Shown: piece by piece, positions 16,647-25,075 of the stretch | How positions within the stretch are numbered: the stretch's first letter is position 1 | Layout of the letters: each line of letters starts with the position of its first letter | Assembly: GCF_900188345.1 (NCBI RefSeq) | Contig: NZ_FZOD01000036.1 | Location: 1-64,000 of the forward strand | Origin: Streptosporangium subroseum | GTDB taxonomy: Bacteria > Actinomycetota > Actinomycetes > Streptosporangiales > Streptosporangiaceae | Direction of reading: 5' to 3' | DNA: 64,000 nt | Program-made: the position numbers and the translations under genes | The notes under the pieces: model-generated | What the model was told of the DNA's origin: nothing | Databases searched by the model: none | What the model saw: the letters and a program-made list of their open reading frames with translations, nothing else

Positions 16647-17611
16647 GCTGTCTCCTGGTCGGACGGCTCCATGGCGGCCAGATCGGCCCTTATCGATTCG
16701 GCGGCGAGGCCCTTGCCGATGACGACGACCCGTGTGCGGCCGTCCCCGGATTCTCGGCGCGCGGCCGGTGAGGCGAGCACGGTCACCCGTGCTCCGACGC
16801 GGTGCAGCGCCACGTCCGTCTCGCCCTGCCGGATGAGCGCCTTGACCCGGTAGATGCTCGGCGGCAGGGCCTCCACCCAGGCGAGTAGCGGCTCAAGGCC
16901 GATCTCCCGGTCCGCCTCCCACGCGACGCTGTCGTAGCCGGGCTCCGTGTGGACGGCCCGCCGCCGGGTCGAGACCGTGGGGACCCCGGCCACCTCGCCG
17001 AGGAGGCCGGCAGCCGACCGGCCCCCGTCGGACGGCAGGACGGCCGCGCGTGGGTTGAGCCTGGCCAGGCGTTCGCCGATGGCGATGACCACCTCAGGCG
17101 CCACGAGGTCCGACTTGCCGACCACAAAGAGGTCGGCGCTGACGATCTGGCTGTACGCGGCCTCGGCGTCGGCAAGGTTGCGGTCGAAGTTCTCCGCGTC
17201 CACCACGGTGACGACCTGACTCAGCCGCAGGTCCGTCGGGAAGACCCCGTGTGCGAGGAGGTCGGCGACGCCCAGTGGATCCGAGACGCCGCTGGTCTCG
17301 ACGACGATGGCGTCCAGCTCCGAGGCCCTCTGGGTCAACAGAGTGAGCGCCCTGCCGACGTCGCCGCGGCTCTCGCAGCACATGCAGCCTCCGGGGAGCT
17401 CGATCACCGACTGTGCCGCCCCTTCCAGGAGCGCGCCGTCGATGCCGAGCTCACCCAGTTCGTTCACGATGACCGCGACCCGGGTGCCGCCGCCCGCGGT
17501 GAGCAGCCCTCTGACAAAGGTCGTCTTGCCGCTGCCGAGGAACCCGGTGACGATCGCGACCGGCAGCGCCGTGGCCCCGGTCACCGGGGCGAGCACCTGG
17601 TCCGCCTTCAC
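16643..17611 (-). CDS. CobW/COG0523-family GTPase (metallochaperone-like)
   Basis: 322 aa from the GTG at 17611, chosen for the GGGAGG site 8 bases upstream. Walker A is GFLGSGKTT (residues 23-31). The family metal site GGCMCC lies at about 75-79 and VETSGVSDP near 104. COG0523 GTPases bind Zn or Co and deliver it to client enzymes. Direct coupling to a metal-dependent amidohydrolase strongly suggests that enzyme as the client. The upstream gap holds a TTGCGCAA palindrome (17680-17687) that might be an operator. Confidence 0.88.
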   Translation of the reverse strand: MKADQVLAPVTGATALPVAIVTGFLGSGKTTFVRGLLTAGGGTRVAVIVNELGELGIDGALLEGAAQSVIELPGGCMCCESRGDVGRALTLLTQRASELDAIVVETSGVSDPLGVADLLAHGVFPTDLRLSQVVTVVDAENFDRNLADAEAAYSQIVSADLFVVGKSDLVAPEVVIAIGERLARLNPRAAVLPSDGGRSAAGLLGEVAGVPTVSTRRRAVHTEPGYDSVAWEADREIGLEPLLAWVEALPPSIYRVKALIRQGETDVALHRVGARVTVLASPAARRESGDGRTRVVVIGKGLAAESIRADLAAMEPSDQETA

Positions 17612-17774
17612 TGTGTCAGCCTCCCGGGTCTGGTGACAGCCGCCGGTGCGCGGAGGCATGCGCGTCAGTGGCGAACTTATTGCGCAACGCTGATCATCGT
17701 CTACGACGCAATACATTCATTTTTAGCGTCGCCTCATTCGAGAACCGTTATGACGCGCCCCGGTCACCGTCTGG

Positions 17775-18194
17775 TCATCGGCCGGGGTGGAGGAGGCGCG
17801 ACTGCGGAATGACGGCCACGCCGACGATCTCGACCATTGCCTCGGGCTGCCAGAGGGCGGTGCAGCCGATGCCGGCCATGGCGGGGTAGGTCGGGCCGGC
17901 CAGTTCCTTCCACACCTTTCCGATCTCCCTGCCGTGAGCCTGATAGTCCGGGATATCGGTCAGGTATATGGTCACGCTGACGAGGTCTTCGGGCTCGCCG
18001 CCGACCTCGCGAAGCGTGACGACGACGTTCGACAGCGCCTGGCGGAACTGTTCGACGATGCCGCCGGGGACGATCCTCATCTCCGCGTCGAGGGCCGTCT
18101 GGCCGGCCAGATAGAGCGTGTTCCCGGAGAGGGTCCCGTGCGAGAAACCGCTGGGGGCGGGCAGGGCATCGGGGTTGACGGCAACCGGTCGCAT
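17775..18194 (-). CDS. RidA-family protein (enamine/imine hydrolase fold) without the usual Arg
   Basis: 139 aa from the ATG at 18194 with an AAGGAGAC site. The YjgF/RidA fold is recognisable (LYLAGQTALD, EQFRQALSNVVVTLREVGG, VSVTIYLTDIPDYQA, VEIVGVAVIP). The Arg that contacts the imine carboxylate in true RidA should lie in the AMAGIGCTALWQPEA stretch and is absent, placing this with Rid subfamilies of different activity. It is divergent from the FAH/CoA-ligase operon and could act on an amino-substituted ring product. That link is inference. Confidence 0.82.
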   Translation of the reverse strand: MRPVAVNPDALPAPSGFSHGTLSGNTLYLAGQTALDAEMRIVPGGIVEQFRQALSNVVVTLREVGGEPEDLVSVTIYLTDIPDYQAHGREIGKVWKELAGPTYPAMAGIGCTALWQPEAMVEIVGVAVIPQSRLLHPGR

Positions 18195-18327
18195 GGCGGT
18201 CTCCTTGCGCTGTGGGTGAGCCTGACGAGGCATCCGAGATTCTATTGACATTTTCTGACGCTCGTGAAGAATACGGCATACATATTGTCTCGTATAGACC
18301 TGATCGATCACTGCGAGGAGGCCGGTA
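18195..18327. promoter_or_regulatory. Divergent promoter region, RidA gene / aromatic-CoA operon
   Basis: 133 bp, AT-richer than its surroundings. On the plus strand TTGACA at 18245-18250 is a perfect -35 hexamer with weak -10 candidates (GAATAC) at 17-19 bp. The next bases are AT-rich (CATACATATTGTC). PaaX-type or LysR control is plausible, but I see no convincing operator. Confidence 0.4.
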
Positions 18328-19149
18328 GTGAAGCTGGCGACACTTGCCGGCCGTCATGGCGTGACCGCTGCCGCCATCCGGGTGGAGGGGCACTGGCGCC
18401 GGCTGCCGTTCCCCGATCTGAACGACCTCCTGACGCACACGGGCGCCGCGATCGACACGGTCGCCCACCTTGCCGGGGAGGCTCTCGAAGGCTGGCGTCT
18501 CGCCTGCCCGCTGCCGCGACCGGCGAAGGTCGTCTGCTGTGGGCTCAACTACGCCGATCACATCCGGGAGATGGGCCGGGAGCTTCCGGCCCATCCGACC
18601 CTCTTCGCCAAGTATGCCGACAGCCTGCTCGGCCCCGAGGATGACATCGCGCTTCCCGCCGGCGTCGACGTCGACTGGGAGGCGGAGCTCGCCGTCGTCG
18701 TCGGAGCGGACCTCGAACGGGCGGACGTCGTCACCGCCGGGCGGGCGATCGCGGCGTACACGGTCGCCAACGACATCTCCGTGCGCGACTGGCAGAACCG
18801 CACCCTCCAGTGGTTCCAGGGCAAGGCGTGGGATCGCTCGACCCCGCTCGGCCCGGTGCTGGTCACCCCTGACGAGATCGACGTGGCGGGCGGCGTCGAC
18901 GTGATCTGCCGGGTCAACGGCGTGCAGCGCCAGCGAGGCAACACCAAGACCCTCGTCTTCGACCCGGCGGCGCTGCTGGCCTACGTCTCGACCTTCACCC
19001 GGCTGCGTCCCGGCGACGTCGTCCTGACCGGCACACCCGGCGGCGTCGGGATGGGGATGAAGCCGCCCCTCTATCTGGCCGATGGCGACGTGGTCGAGAC
19101 CGAGATCCCCGGCATCGGCACCCTGCAGAACCGTTTCACGACCCGTTGA
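18328..19149 (+). CDS. Fumarylacetoacetate hydrolase (FAH) family protein
   Basis: 273 aa. The FAH signature is intact: VVCCGLNYADH (about 69-79), metal ligands E118 and E120 in WEAELAVVVG, D149 in VANDISVRDWQ, and GTPGGVG near 235. The family cleaves C-C bonds of diketo acids or hydrates/decarboxylates oxo-acids in aromatic catabolism, for example fumarylpyruvate hydrolysis in the gentisate route. First gene of a six-gene operon. Confidence 0.88.
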   Translation: MKLATLAGRHGVTAAAIRVEGHWRRLPFPDLNDLLTHTGAAIDTVAHLAGEALEGWRLACPLPRPAKVVCCGLNYADHIREMGRELPAHPTLFAKYADSLLGPEDDIALPAGVDVDWEAELAVVVGADLERADVVTAGRAIAAYTVANDISVRDWQNRTLQWFQGKAWDRSTPLGPVLVTPDEIDVAGGVDVICRVNGVQRQRGNTKTLVFDPAALLAYVSTFTRLRPGDVVLTGTPGGVGMGMKPPLYLADGDVVETEIPGIGTLQNRFTTR

Positions 19150-19160
19150 GGAGCAACACG

Positions 19161-19646
19161 ATGGAATCCGATCCGAGCAAGTACGAACTCGAGGGCGACA
19201 ACTCGAGGTACGCCGGCGCGAGCGGCCTCGTCGTGCCGGTGGTGACCCGAGGAGGGCTGGAGGTGGGTGACACCGGTCAGTCCGCGGGTGCCACGCGCGT
19301 CTCCGGCGTCAGCATCCAGCACACCCCCGCGACCAGGCTGTGGTTCGGCAAGGTCAGCAACGATCCGGGCTACCGGTCGGTGACGCATCACCACGGCGAG
19401 GCCGAGACCGGAGGCTACGTGCTCTCCGGCCGGGCGCGGATCTACTTCGGCGAGCGGTTCGAGGACTACACCGACATGGAGGAAGGCGACTGGGTCTTCG
19501 TGCCGCCCTTCATGCCGCACATCGAGTGCAACCTGGACCGCAACAGGCCGCTGACCTGGATGACGACCCGCACGCCCGAGAACATCGTCGTCAATCTCGC
19601 GGACGTCCCCGACACGGACCTGCGTGACTGGCTGGACCGGCCGTGA
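19161..19646 (+). CDS. Single-domain cupin protein
   Basis: 161 aa from the ATG at 19161 with a GAGGAG site. Cupin motif 1 is HHHGEAETGGYVLSG (H76-H78, E82) and motif 2 FVPPFMPHIE (H120), giving a complete 3-His/1-Glu metal site. It is half the length of gentisate dioxygenases, which are bicupins. It could be a compact ring-cleaving dioxygenase or an auxiliary isomerase or binding protein. Its stop overlaps the thioesterase start. Confidence 0.82.
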   Translation: MESDPSKYELEGDNSRYAGASGLVVPVVTRGGLEVGDTGQSAGATRVSGVSIQHTPATRLWFGKVSNDPGYRSVTHHHGEAETGGYVLSGRARIYFGERFEDYTDMEEGDWVFVPPFMPHIECNLDRNRPLTWMTTRTPENIVVNLADVPDTDLRDWLDRP

Positions 19647-20581
19647 CCACTCCGGCGGGTCCCACCAGCGAGATCTTCACGGCCGCCGTCACCCTGAAGG
19701 CCGCCGAGCCCGAGCACCTCGACCTCGCCTTCGGCGCCGTCACCCAGGCCTGCCCCTGGCCCAAGGCGTACGGCGGCGACATGGTCGCCCAGGCGGCGGC
19801 CGCCGCCATGCGGTCGGTGCCCGGGGGCGAGGGCGGCAAGACCCTGCACTCGATGCACTCCTACTTCCTGCGGCCCGTCGACATCGGCGCCGAGGTGCGT
19901 TACGAGGTGGAGCTGCTGCGCGACGGCCGCGGCTACGCCACCCGGCAGGTACGCGGCTTCCAGAACGGCAAACCGGTCTACGTCTGCCTGGCCAACTTCG
20001 CCGCCGGCGAGCCGGGCGGCAGCTTCACCGCGGGCGCCCCGCTCGGCGTTGCCGCCCCCGAGGAACTGCCCGGCTCCGCGTCGTACCTCGACGGCTTCGG
20101 GCTGGAGGGAACGATGACCGAGCAGTCGCGGGCCTACTGGGCCGGCGGCCGCGGCTTCGACATGCGCCACGTGCCCGGCCCCGTCTATCTCGCCGTGGAG
20201 GGGGAGCGGGTCCCGCACCAGGCCGTGTGGGTCAAGCCGTTCGACGCGCTGCGTCCCGTCGAGGGTCTCAGCGACGAGCAGCGCGACCTGGCCGCACTCG
20301 CCTACGTCTGCGACTACACCATCCTCGAGCCGGTGCTGCGGGTTCTCGGCCTCGCCTGGGCCGATCCCGGCCTGGTGACGGCGAGCCTCGACCACTCGAT
20401 GTGGTTCCACCGCGCCCCGGCCCCCGGCGTCGTCGACGACTGGCTGCTCTACGCGCAGGAGGCGGGCGCCGCCGAGTCCGGCCGCGGGCTGGCCACCGGC
20501 CGCTTCTTCACCCGAGACCACATCCACCTGGCCACCGTCGTCCAGGAAGGCATGATCCGCACCCCCAAAGGACGACCCTGA
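19643..20581 (+). CDS. Acyl-CoA thioesterase II (TesB-like, double hotdog)
   Basis: 312 aa. The N-terminal hotdog has GGDMVAQAAAAAM and LHSMHSYFLRPVD; the C-terminal one has LASLDHSMWFHR-like TASLDHSMWFHRAP and GLATGRFFTRD, matching TesB-type enzymes with the usual D-[ST]-Q-like acid site only approximate. It releases free acid from a CoA thioester. It overlaps the cupin by 4 bp and touches the ligase start (20581). Confidence 0.85.
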   Translation: MTTPAGPTSEIFTAAVTLKAAEPEHLDLAFGAVTQACPWPKAYGGDMVAQAAAAAMRSVPGGEGGKTLHSMHSYFLRPVDIGAEVRYEVELLRDGRGYATRQVRGFQNGKPVYVCLANFAAGEPGGSFTAGAPLGVAAPEELPGSASYLDGFGLEGTMTEQSRAYWAGGRGFDMRHVPGPVYLAVEGERVPHQAVWVKPFDALRPVEGLSDEQRDLAALAYVCDYTILEPVLRVLGLAWADPGLVTASLDHSMWFHRAPAPGVVDDWLLYAQEAGAAESGRGLATGRFFTRDHIHLATVVQEGMIRTPKGRP

Positions 20582-22239
20582 TGGATCTCAGGCCCTCTGC
20601 CTACTCCGACACCTTCGCCCGTGACCACCTGCCGCCGTACGAGCAGTGGCCGGTGATCGAGTTCACGACCGAGATGGTGCAGTACCCCGAGCGGCTCAAC
20701 GCCGCGACCGAGCTCATCGACGTGCCGACGGCACGATTCGGCGCCGACCGTCCGGCCCTGCGGACGCCGGCGGGCGAGATCTGGACCTACGGCGAACTGC
20801 GACGGCGCGCCAACCAGGTCGCGCAGGTGCTCACCGAAGACCTCGGACTCGTACCCGGCAACCGGGTGCTGCTGCGCTCACCCAACAACCCGTGGACCGT
20901 CGCCGCCTGGCTGGGCGTCCTCAAGGCCGGCGGCATCGTCGTCACCACGATGGCCGCCCTCCGCGCCCGCGAGCTGGCCCCCATCGTCGAGAAGACCCGG
21001 CCGGCGATCGCGCTGGTCGACCACCGCTTCGTCGAAGACGTCGAGACCGTCCGCGACACCGTCAGCCCAACTCTCGCGATCATGGCGTACGGCGGCGAGG
21101 GGGCGGACGACCTGACGCGGCGGGCCACGGCGAAGTCCGGCGAGTTCGTGAACGTCGCGACCGCCGCCGACGACATCGCGCTCTTCGGGCCGACCTCCGG
21201 CAGCACGGGCGTCCCGAAGATCACCACGCACTTCCACCGCGACGTCCTCTCCATCGACAACACCTTCGGCCGCAACATCCTGCGACTGCGCTCCGATGAC
21301 CTGGTCTCGTGCACCGCGCCGTTCGCGTTCACCTTCGGCCTCGGCATGCTCGTCGTCTTCCCCCTGCGGGTCGGCGCGTGCGCCTTCCTCACCGAGTCGG
21401 CCACCCCGGTCCAGTTGGCCGACCTCGTCGCCGAGCACGGCGTGACCGTGCTGGCGACCGCGCCCACGGCGTACAAGCAGATCCTCAAGTCGGGCAACGC
21501 CAAGCGCCTGAGCGGTCTTCGCTCGGCCGTCAGCGCCGGCGAGCACATCCCGAGGAGGGTCTGGGAGCAGATCCGTGACGAGCTCGGCCTTGAGATCATC
21601 GACGGGATCGGGGCGACCGAGATGCTGCACATCTTCATCTCCGCGCGGGGGGCGGACATCCACCCCGGGGCGACCGGGAAGCCGGTGCCGGGCTATCGGG
21701 CGACCATCCTCGACCCGGACGGCGAAGAGGTCGGTCCCGGAGTGGAAGGCATGCTCGCCGTCATCGGTCCGGTCGGCTGCCGCTATCTCGACGACGAACG
21801 GCAGAGGCAGTACGTCGTCAACGGCTGGAACGTCACCGGCGACACCTTCGTCCGGGACGAGAACGGCTACTTCTTCTACCGGGCCCGCACCGACAACATG
21901 ATCGTCTCCTCCGGCTACAACATCGGCGGCCCCGAGGTGGAGTCCGCGATCGACACCCATCCCGACGTCGTCGAGTCGGCGGTCGTGGCCGAGCCCCACG
22001 CCGAGCGAGGCTCGATCGTCTGCGCCTTCGTGGTGCTTCGCGAGGGCGTCGTCGGCGATGCGGCCAAGGTCCGGGAGATCCAGGACCACGTCAAGGGCCG
22101 GCTCGCGCCGTTCAAGTATCCGCGCGACGTCCGGTTCATCGACGCGCTGCCGCGCAACCGCAGCGGCAAGCTGCAGCACTTCGTGCTCCGCCACATCGTC
22201 GAACAAGAGCAGGCCGACGTTCCTGCCGCCTCCCAGTGA
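20581..22239 (+). CDS. Aryl-CoA ligase (2-aminobenzoate/benzoate-CoA ligase type)
   Basis: 552 aa. ANL adenylation enzyme: P-loop GPTSGSTGVPK (203-213), DGIGATEMLHIF at the A5 region, RTDNMIVSSGYNIGGPEVE hinge, and the catalytic Lys in RNRSGKLQHF near the C-terminus. The TEMLHIF pattern matches benzoate and 2-aminobenzoate CoA ligases. The sequence further upstream in this frame is antisense-like overlap with the thioesterase gene, so the ATG at 20581 is the start. It supplies the CoA thioester for the next enzyme. Confidence 0.88.
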   Translation: MDLRPSAYSDTFARDHLPPYEQWPVIEFTTEMVQYPERLNAATELIDVPTARFGADRPALRTPAGEIWTYGELRRRANQVAQVLTEDLGLVPGNRVLLRSPNNPWTVAAWLGVLKAGGIVVTTMAALRARELAPIVEKTRPAIALVDHRFVEDVETVRDTVSPTLAIMAYGGEGADDLTRRATAKSGEFVNVATAADDIALFGPTSGSTGVPKITTHFHRDVLSIDNTFGRNILRLRSDDLVSCTAPFAFTFGLGMLVVFPLRVGACAFLTESATPVQLADLVAEHGVTVLATAPTAYKQILKSGNAKRLSGLRSAVSAGEHIPRRVWEQIRDELGLEIIDGIGATEMLHIFISARGADIHPGATGKPVPGYRATILDPDGEEVGPGVEGMLAVIGPVGCRYLDDERQRQYVVNGWNVTGDTFVRDENGYFFYRARTDNMIVSSGYNIGGPEVESAIDTHPDVVESAVVAEPHAERGSIVCAFVVLREGVVGDAAKVREIQDHVKGRLAPFKYPRDVRFIDALPRNRSGKLQHFVLRHIVEQEQADVPAASQ

Positions 22240-22250
22240 AAGGAACTCCT

Positions 22251-24626
22251 TTGAAGATCGCCATCGTCGGCGGCGGCCCCGGGGGCCTCTACCTCGCCGC
22301 CCTGATGAAGGGCCTCGACGCCACGCACGAGGTCACCGTCTGGGAGCGCAACGCACCCGAGGATACCTTCGGCTTCGGCGTCGTCTTCTCCGACGAGACC
22401 CTGGGCGGCATCGAGAGCGCAGACCAGGTCATCTACCGGAAGATGGAGAGCCGGTTCGCCCGCTGGACCGACATCGACATCGAGTTCAACGGCCGCCCCT
22501 TCACCGTCGGCGGACAGGGCTTCGCGGCGATGAGCCGCAAGGAGCTGCTGCGGTTGCTGCAGGAGCGCGTCGCCGAGCTCGGCGTCACCGTCCACTACCG
22601 CTCGATGGCGCCCGACGTGGACGAGCTCAGATCGGCGTACGACGTCGTCGTCGCCGCCGACGGGCTCAACTCCACGGTCCGGGCGAAGTACGCCGACTTC
22701 TTCGGCACCACCCTGGATCATCGGCGGAACAAGTACGTCTGGCTCGGCACCGACCTGGTCTTCGAGGCGTTCCAGTTCTTCGTCAAGGAGACGGAGTGGG
22801 GCATCATGCAGATCCACGGCTATCCCTTCTCTGAGCGGGGCTCGACCTTCATCGTCGAGATGCACGAGGACGTCTGGCGCCGCGCGGGGTTCGGCCGGAC
22901 GGAGAGCGAGGAGTTCCCGCCCGGCACCAGTGACGAGTACGCCGTCGCCCGGATCAAGGAGATCTGGGCCAAGGAGCTCGACGGCCACGAGATCCTCACC
23001 AACAACTCCAAGTGGCTCAACTTCACCACCGTCCGGAACACCGGCTGGCATCACGGCAACGTCGTGCTGCTCGGCGACGCCGCCCACACCGCGCACTTCT
23101 CGATCGGATCGGGCACGAAGCTCGCCATGGAGGACGCGCTCGCGCTCGCCGCGTGCCTGCACGAGAACCCGACGGTCGAGGCGGCGCTCCAGGCGTACGA
23201 GACCGAGCGCAAGCCGGTGGTGAAGTCGACCCAGCGGGCCGCGCAGGCCTCGCTGGAGTGGTTCGAGAACATCGGCATGTACGCCGGCCAGGAGCCCGCC
23301 CAGTTCTGCTTCAACCTGCTCACCCGCAGCCGGCGGATCACCTTCGAGAACCTCAGGGAGCGCGACGCGGGCTTCGCGGGACTGATCGAGGCGGATTTCG
23401 CGAAGGTCAACGGGGGCGACCAGGCCGCGCCGGCGATGTTCCAGCCGGTTCGCATCGGCGAGCTGGAGCTGAAGAACCGCGTGATCGTCTCGCCGATGGA
23501 CATGTACTCGGCGGTCGACGGTCTCGCGAACGACTTCCATCTCGTCCACCTCGGCTCGAAGGCGCTCGGAGGCGCCGGGCTGGTGATGACCGAGATGGCG
23601 TGCGTCTCCCCGGAGGGAAGGATCACACCGGGCTGCACCGGCCTGTGGACCGACGAGCAGCGCGACGCGTACAAGAAGATCACCGACTTCGTGCACACCC
23701 GCAGCACCGCCAAGATCGGCGCCCAGATCGGCCACTCCGGTCGCAAGGGCTCGACCAAACTGATGTGGGAAGGCCTCGACGACCCGCTGACCGAGGACAA
23801 CTGGGAGGTCATCGGCCCCAGCCCGCTGCCCTACGGCGCGGACTGCCACATGCCCCGCGAAGCCACGCGCGCCGACCTGGACAAGGTGGTCGCCGACTTC
23901 GCCGACGCCGCGCGGCGCGCGGTCGACGCCGGTTTCGACCTCATCGAGCTCCACGCCGGACACGGCTATCTGCTCTCCTCGTTCCTGTCCCCGATCTCCA
24001 ACAGGCGCGCCGACGAGTACGGAGGACCGCTTCCGAACCGGCTGCGCTTCCCGCTCGAGGTCTTCGACGCCGTCCGTGCGGTGGTGCCGGGGCACATCCC
24101 GGTGACAATCCGCATCTCGGCGACGGACTGGATTCCGGACGGCAACACCGAGCACGACGCCGTCGAGATCGCGCGTGCGTTCGTCGAGCATGGCGCGGCC
24201 GCCATCGACGTCTCCTCCGGTCAGGTCGCCAAGGAGGAGAAGCCCGCGTTCGGCCGCTCCTACCAGACCCCGTTCGCCGACCGGATCCGCCACGAGGTGG
24301 CCGCGCCGGCGGGGGCGAAGGTGATCGCGGTCGGCGCGATCAGCTCCTACGACGACGTGAACTCGATCCTGCTCGCCGGCCGCGCCGACCTGTGCGCTCT
24401 CGGTCGCACCCACCTTTACAACCCGCAGTGGACGCTCCACGCCGGGGCCGAGCAGGAATATCAAGGGCCGGGCGCCGACTGGCCGCTGCCGTTCATGGCC
24501 GGCCGTCGCAGGCCGCCGACCTCGCGCACGGACAAGATCCCGCCGCGCCTGGCGCTGCTGCGAGCGGACCAGGACGACCAGGTCCACGTGCGATGGACGC
24601 CGGACCGCGCCACGGGGCTCACGTGA
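22251..24626 (+). CDS. Fused FAD monooxygenase/old-yellow-enzyme: anthraniloyl-CoA or salicylyl-CoA 5-hydroxylase/reductase type
   Basis: 791 aa from the TTG at 22251, preferred over GTG 22236 because AAGGA lies just upstream and the FAD motif then starts at residue 2. N-terminal half: Rossmann GGGPGG, VVVAADGLNSTVR, and GDAAHTAHFSIGSG for FAD. C-terminal half (about 395-760): old-yellow-enzyme barrel (MFQPVRIGELELKNRVIVSP, QIGHSGRKG, ELHAGHGYLLSSFLSP, ALGRTHLYNP). This two-domain order is that of 2-aminobenzoyl-CoA monooxygenase/reductase and of salicylyl-CoA 5-hydroxylase fusions. It hydroxylates, and in the first case also reduces, the CoA-bound ring. Confidence 0.9.
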   Translation: MKIAIVGGGPGGLYLAALMKGLDATHEVTVWERNAPEDTFGFGVVFSDETLGGIESADQVIYRKMESRFARWTDIDIEFNGRPFTVGGQGFAAMSRKELLRLLQERVAELGVTVHYRSMAPDVDELRSAYDVVVAADGLNSTVRAKYADFFGTTLDHRRNKYVWLGTDLVFEAFQFFVKETEWGIMQIHGYPFSERGSTFIVEMHEDVWRRAGFGRTESEEFPPGTSDEYAVARIKEIWAKELDGHEILTNNSKWLNFTTVRNTGWHHGNVVLLGDAAHTAHFSIGSGTKLAMEDALALAACLHENPTVEAALQAYETERKPVVKSTQRAAQASLEWFENIGMYAGQEPAQFCFNLLTRSRRITFENLRERDAGFAGLIEADFAKVNGGDQAAPAMFQPVRIGELELKNRVIVSPMDMYSAVDGLANDFHLVHLGSKALGGAGLVMTEMACVSPEGRITPGCTGLWTDEQRDAYKKITDFVHTRSTAKIGAQIGHSGRKGSTKLMWEGLDDPLTEDNWEVIGPSPLPYGADCHMPREATRADLDKVVADFADAARRAVDAGFDLIELHAGHGYLLSSFLSPISNRRADEYGGPLPNRLRFPLEVFDAVRAVVPGHIPVTIRISATDWIPDGNTEHDAVEIARAFVEHGAAAIDVSSGQVAKEEKPAFGRSYQTPFADRIRHEVAAPAGAKVIAVGAISSYDDVNSILLAGRADLCALGRTHLYNPQWTLHAGAEQEYQGPGADWPLPFMAGRRRPPTSRTDKIPPRLALLRADQDDQVHVRWTPDRATGLT

Positions 24627-25036
24627 CGGAGAAGCAGGGGCCGGTCGGGGTCCACCACACCCGGGTGGAGTGGGTCGACACCGACGCGGCGGGCATCTAC
24701 CACAACACGGCGGTCGTGCGGTTCGTCGAGTCGGCCGAGGCGGCGCTCATGCGGGAACGGGGGCTCCACGACTACTTCCCGAAGGCCCCCCGCGTGCGAT
24801 ACGAGGTGGAGTTCGAGGCTCCCCTGCGGTTCGGCCAGGAGGTCACCGCCGTCGTCGAGCTGACCAGGATCGGCGCCTCGTCGATGACGTTCTCGTTCGA
24901 GGTCTGGGGTGAGGAGTTCGAGGGACGGCCGCGGACGCGAGCGGCGCACGGGTCGTACGTCACCGTGCATGTCGCGGACAGCCACCGCCGGAGCTCGCGC
25001 TGGCCGGGCAGCTGGCGAGCCGCGCTCACCACGTGA
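24623..25036 (+). CDS. Hotdog acyl-CoA thioesterase (4-hydroxybenzoyl-CoA thioesterase-like)
   Basis: 137 aa from the GTG at 24623, overlapping the previous stop (GTGA). VEWVDTDAAGIYHNTAVVRF holds the Asp-containing catalytic strand-helix of the YbgC/4-HBT group, followed by VRYEVEFEAPLRFGQEV. It probably frees the hydroxylated aromatic acid from CoA. It is the second thioesterase of the operon, so one may be a repair or proofreading enzyme. Confidence 0.85.
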   Translation: MTEKQGPVGVHHTRVEWVDTDAAGIYHNTAVVRFVESAEAALMRERGLHDYFPKAPRVRYEVEFEAPLRFGQEVTAVVELTRIGASSMTFSFEVWGEEFEGRPRTRAAHGSYVTVHVADSHRRSSRWPGSWRAALTT

Positions 25037-25075
25037 CGAGCACGGCCCTCCCACCCCGGGGCGAGCCGCGTCAGG

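Noticed and set aside
19624..20580. A long forward frame running into the CoA ligase from upstream, which would give an 871-aa protein
   Set aside because: The upstream part is an Arg/Pro-rich shadow of the thioesterase in another frame. The ligase motifs and length fit the ATG at 20581.
21915..24587. An 890-codon minus-strand open frame opposite the fused monooxygenase
   Set aside because: Composition (Asp/Arg/Gly/Val-rich, no fold motifs) is that of a reverse-frame shadow; the plus-strand product has clear FAD and OYE motifs.
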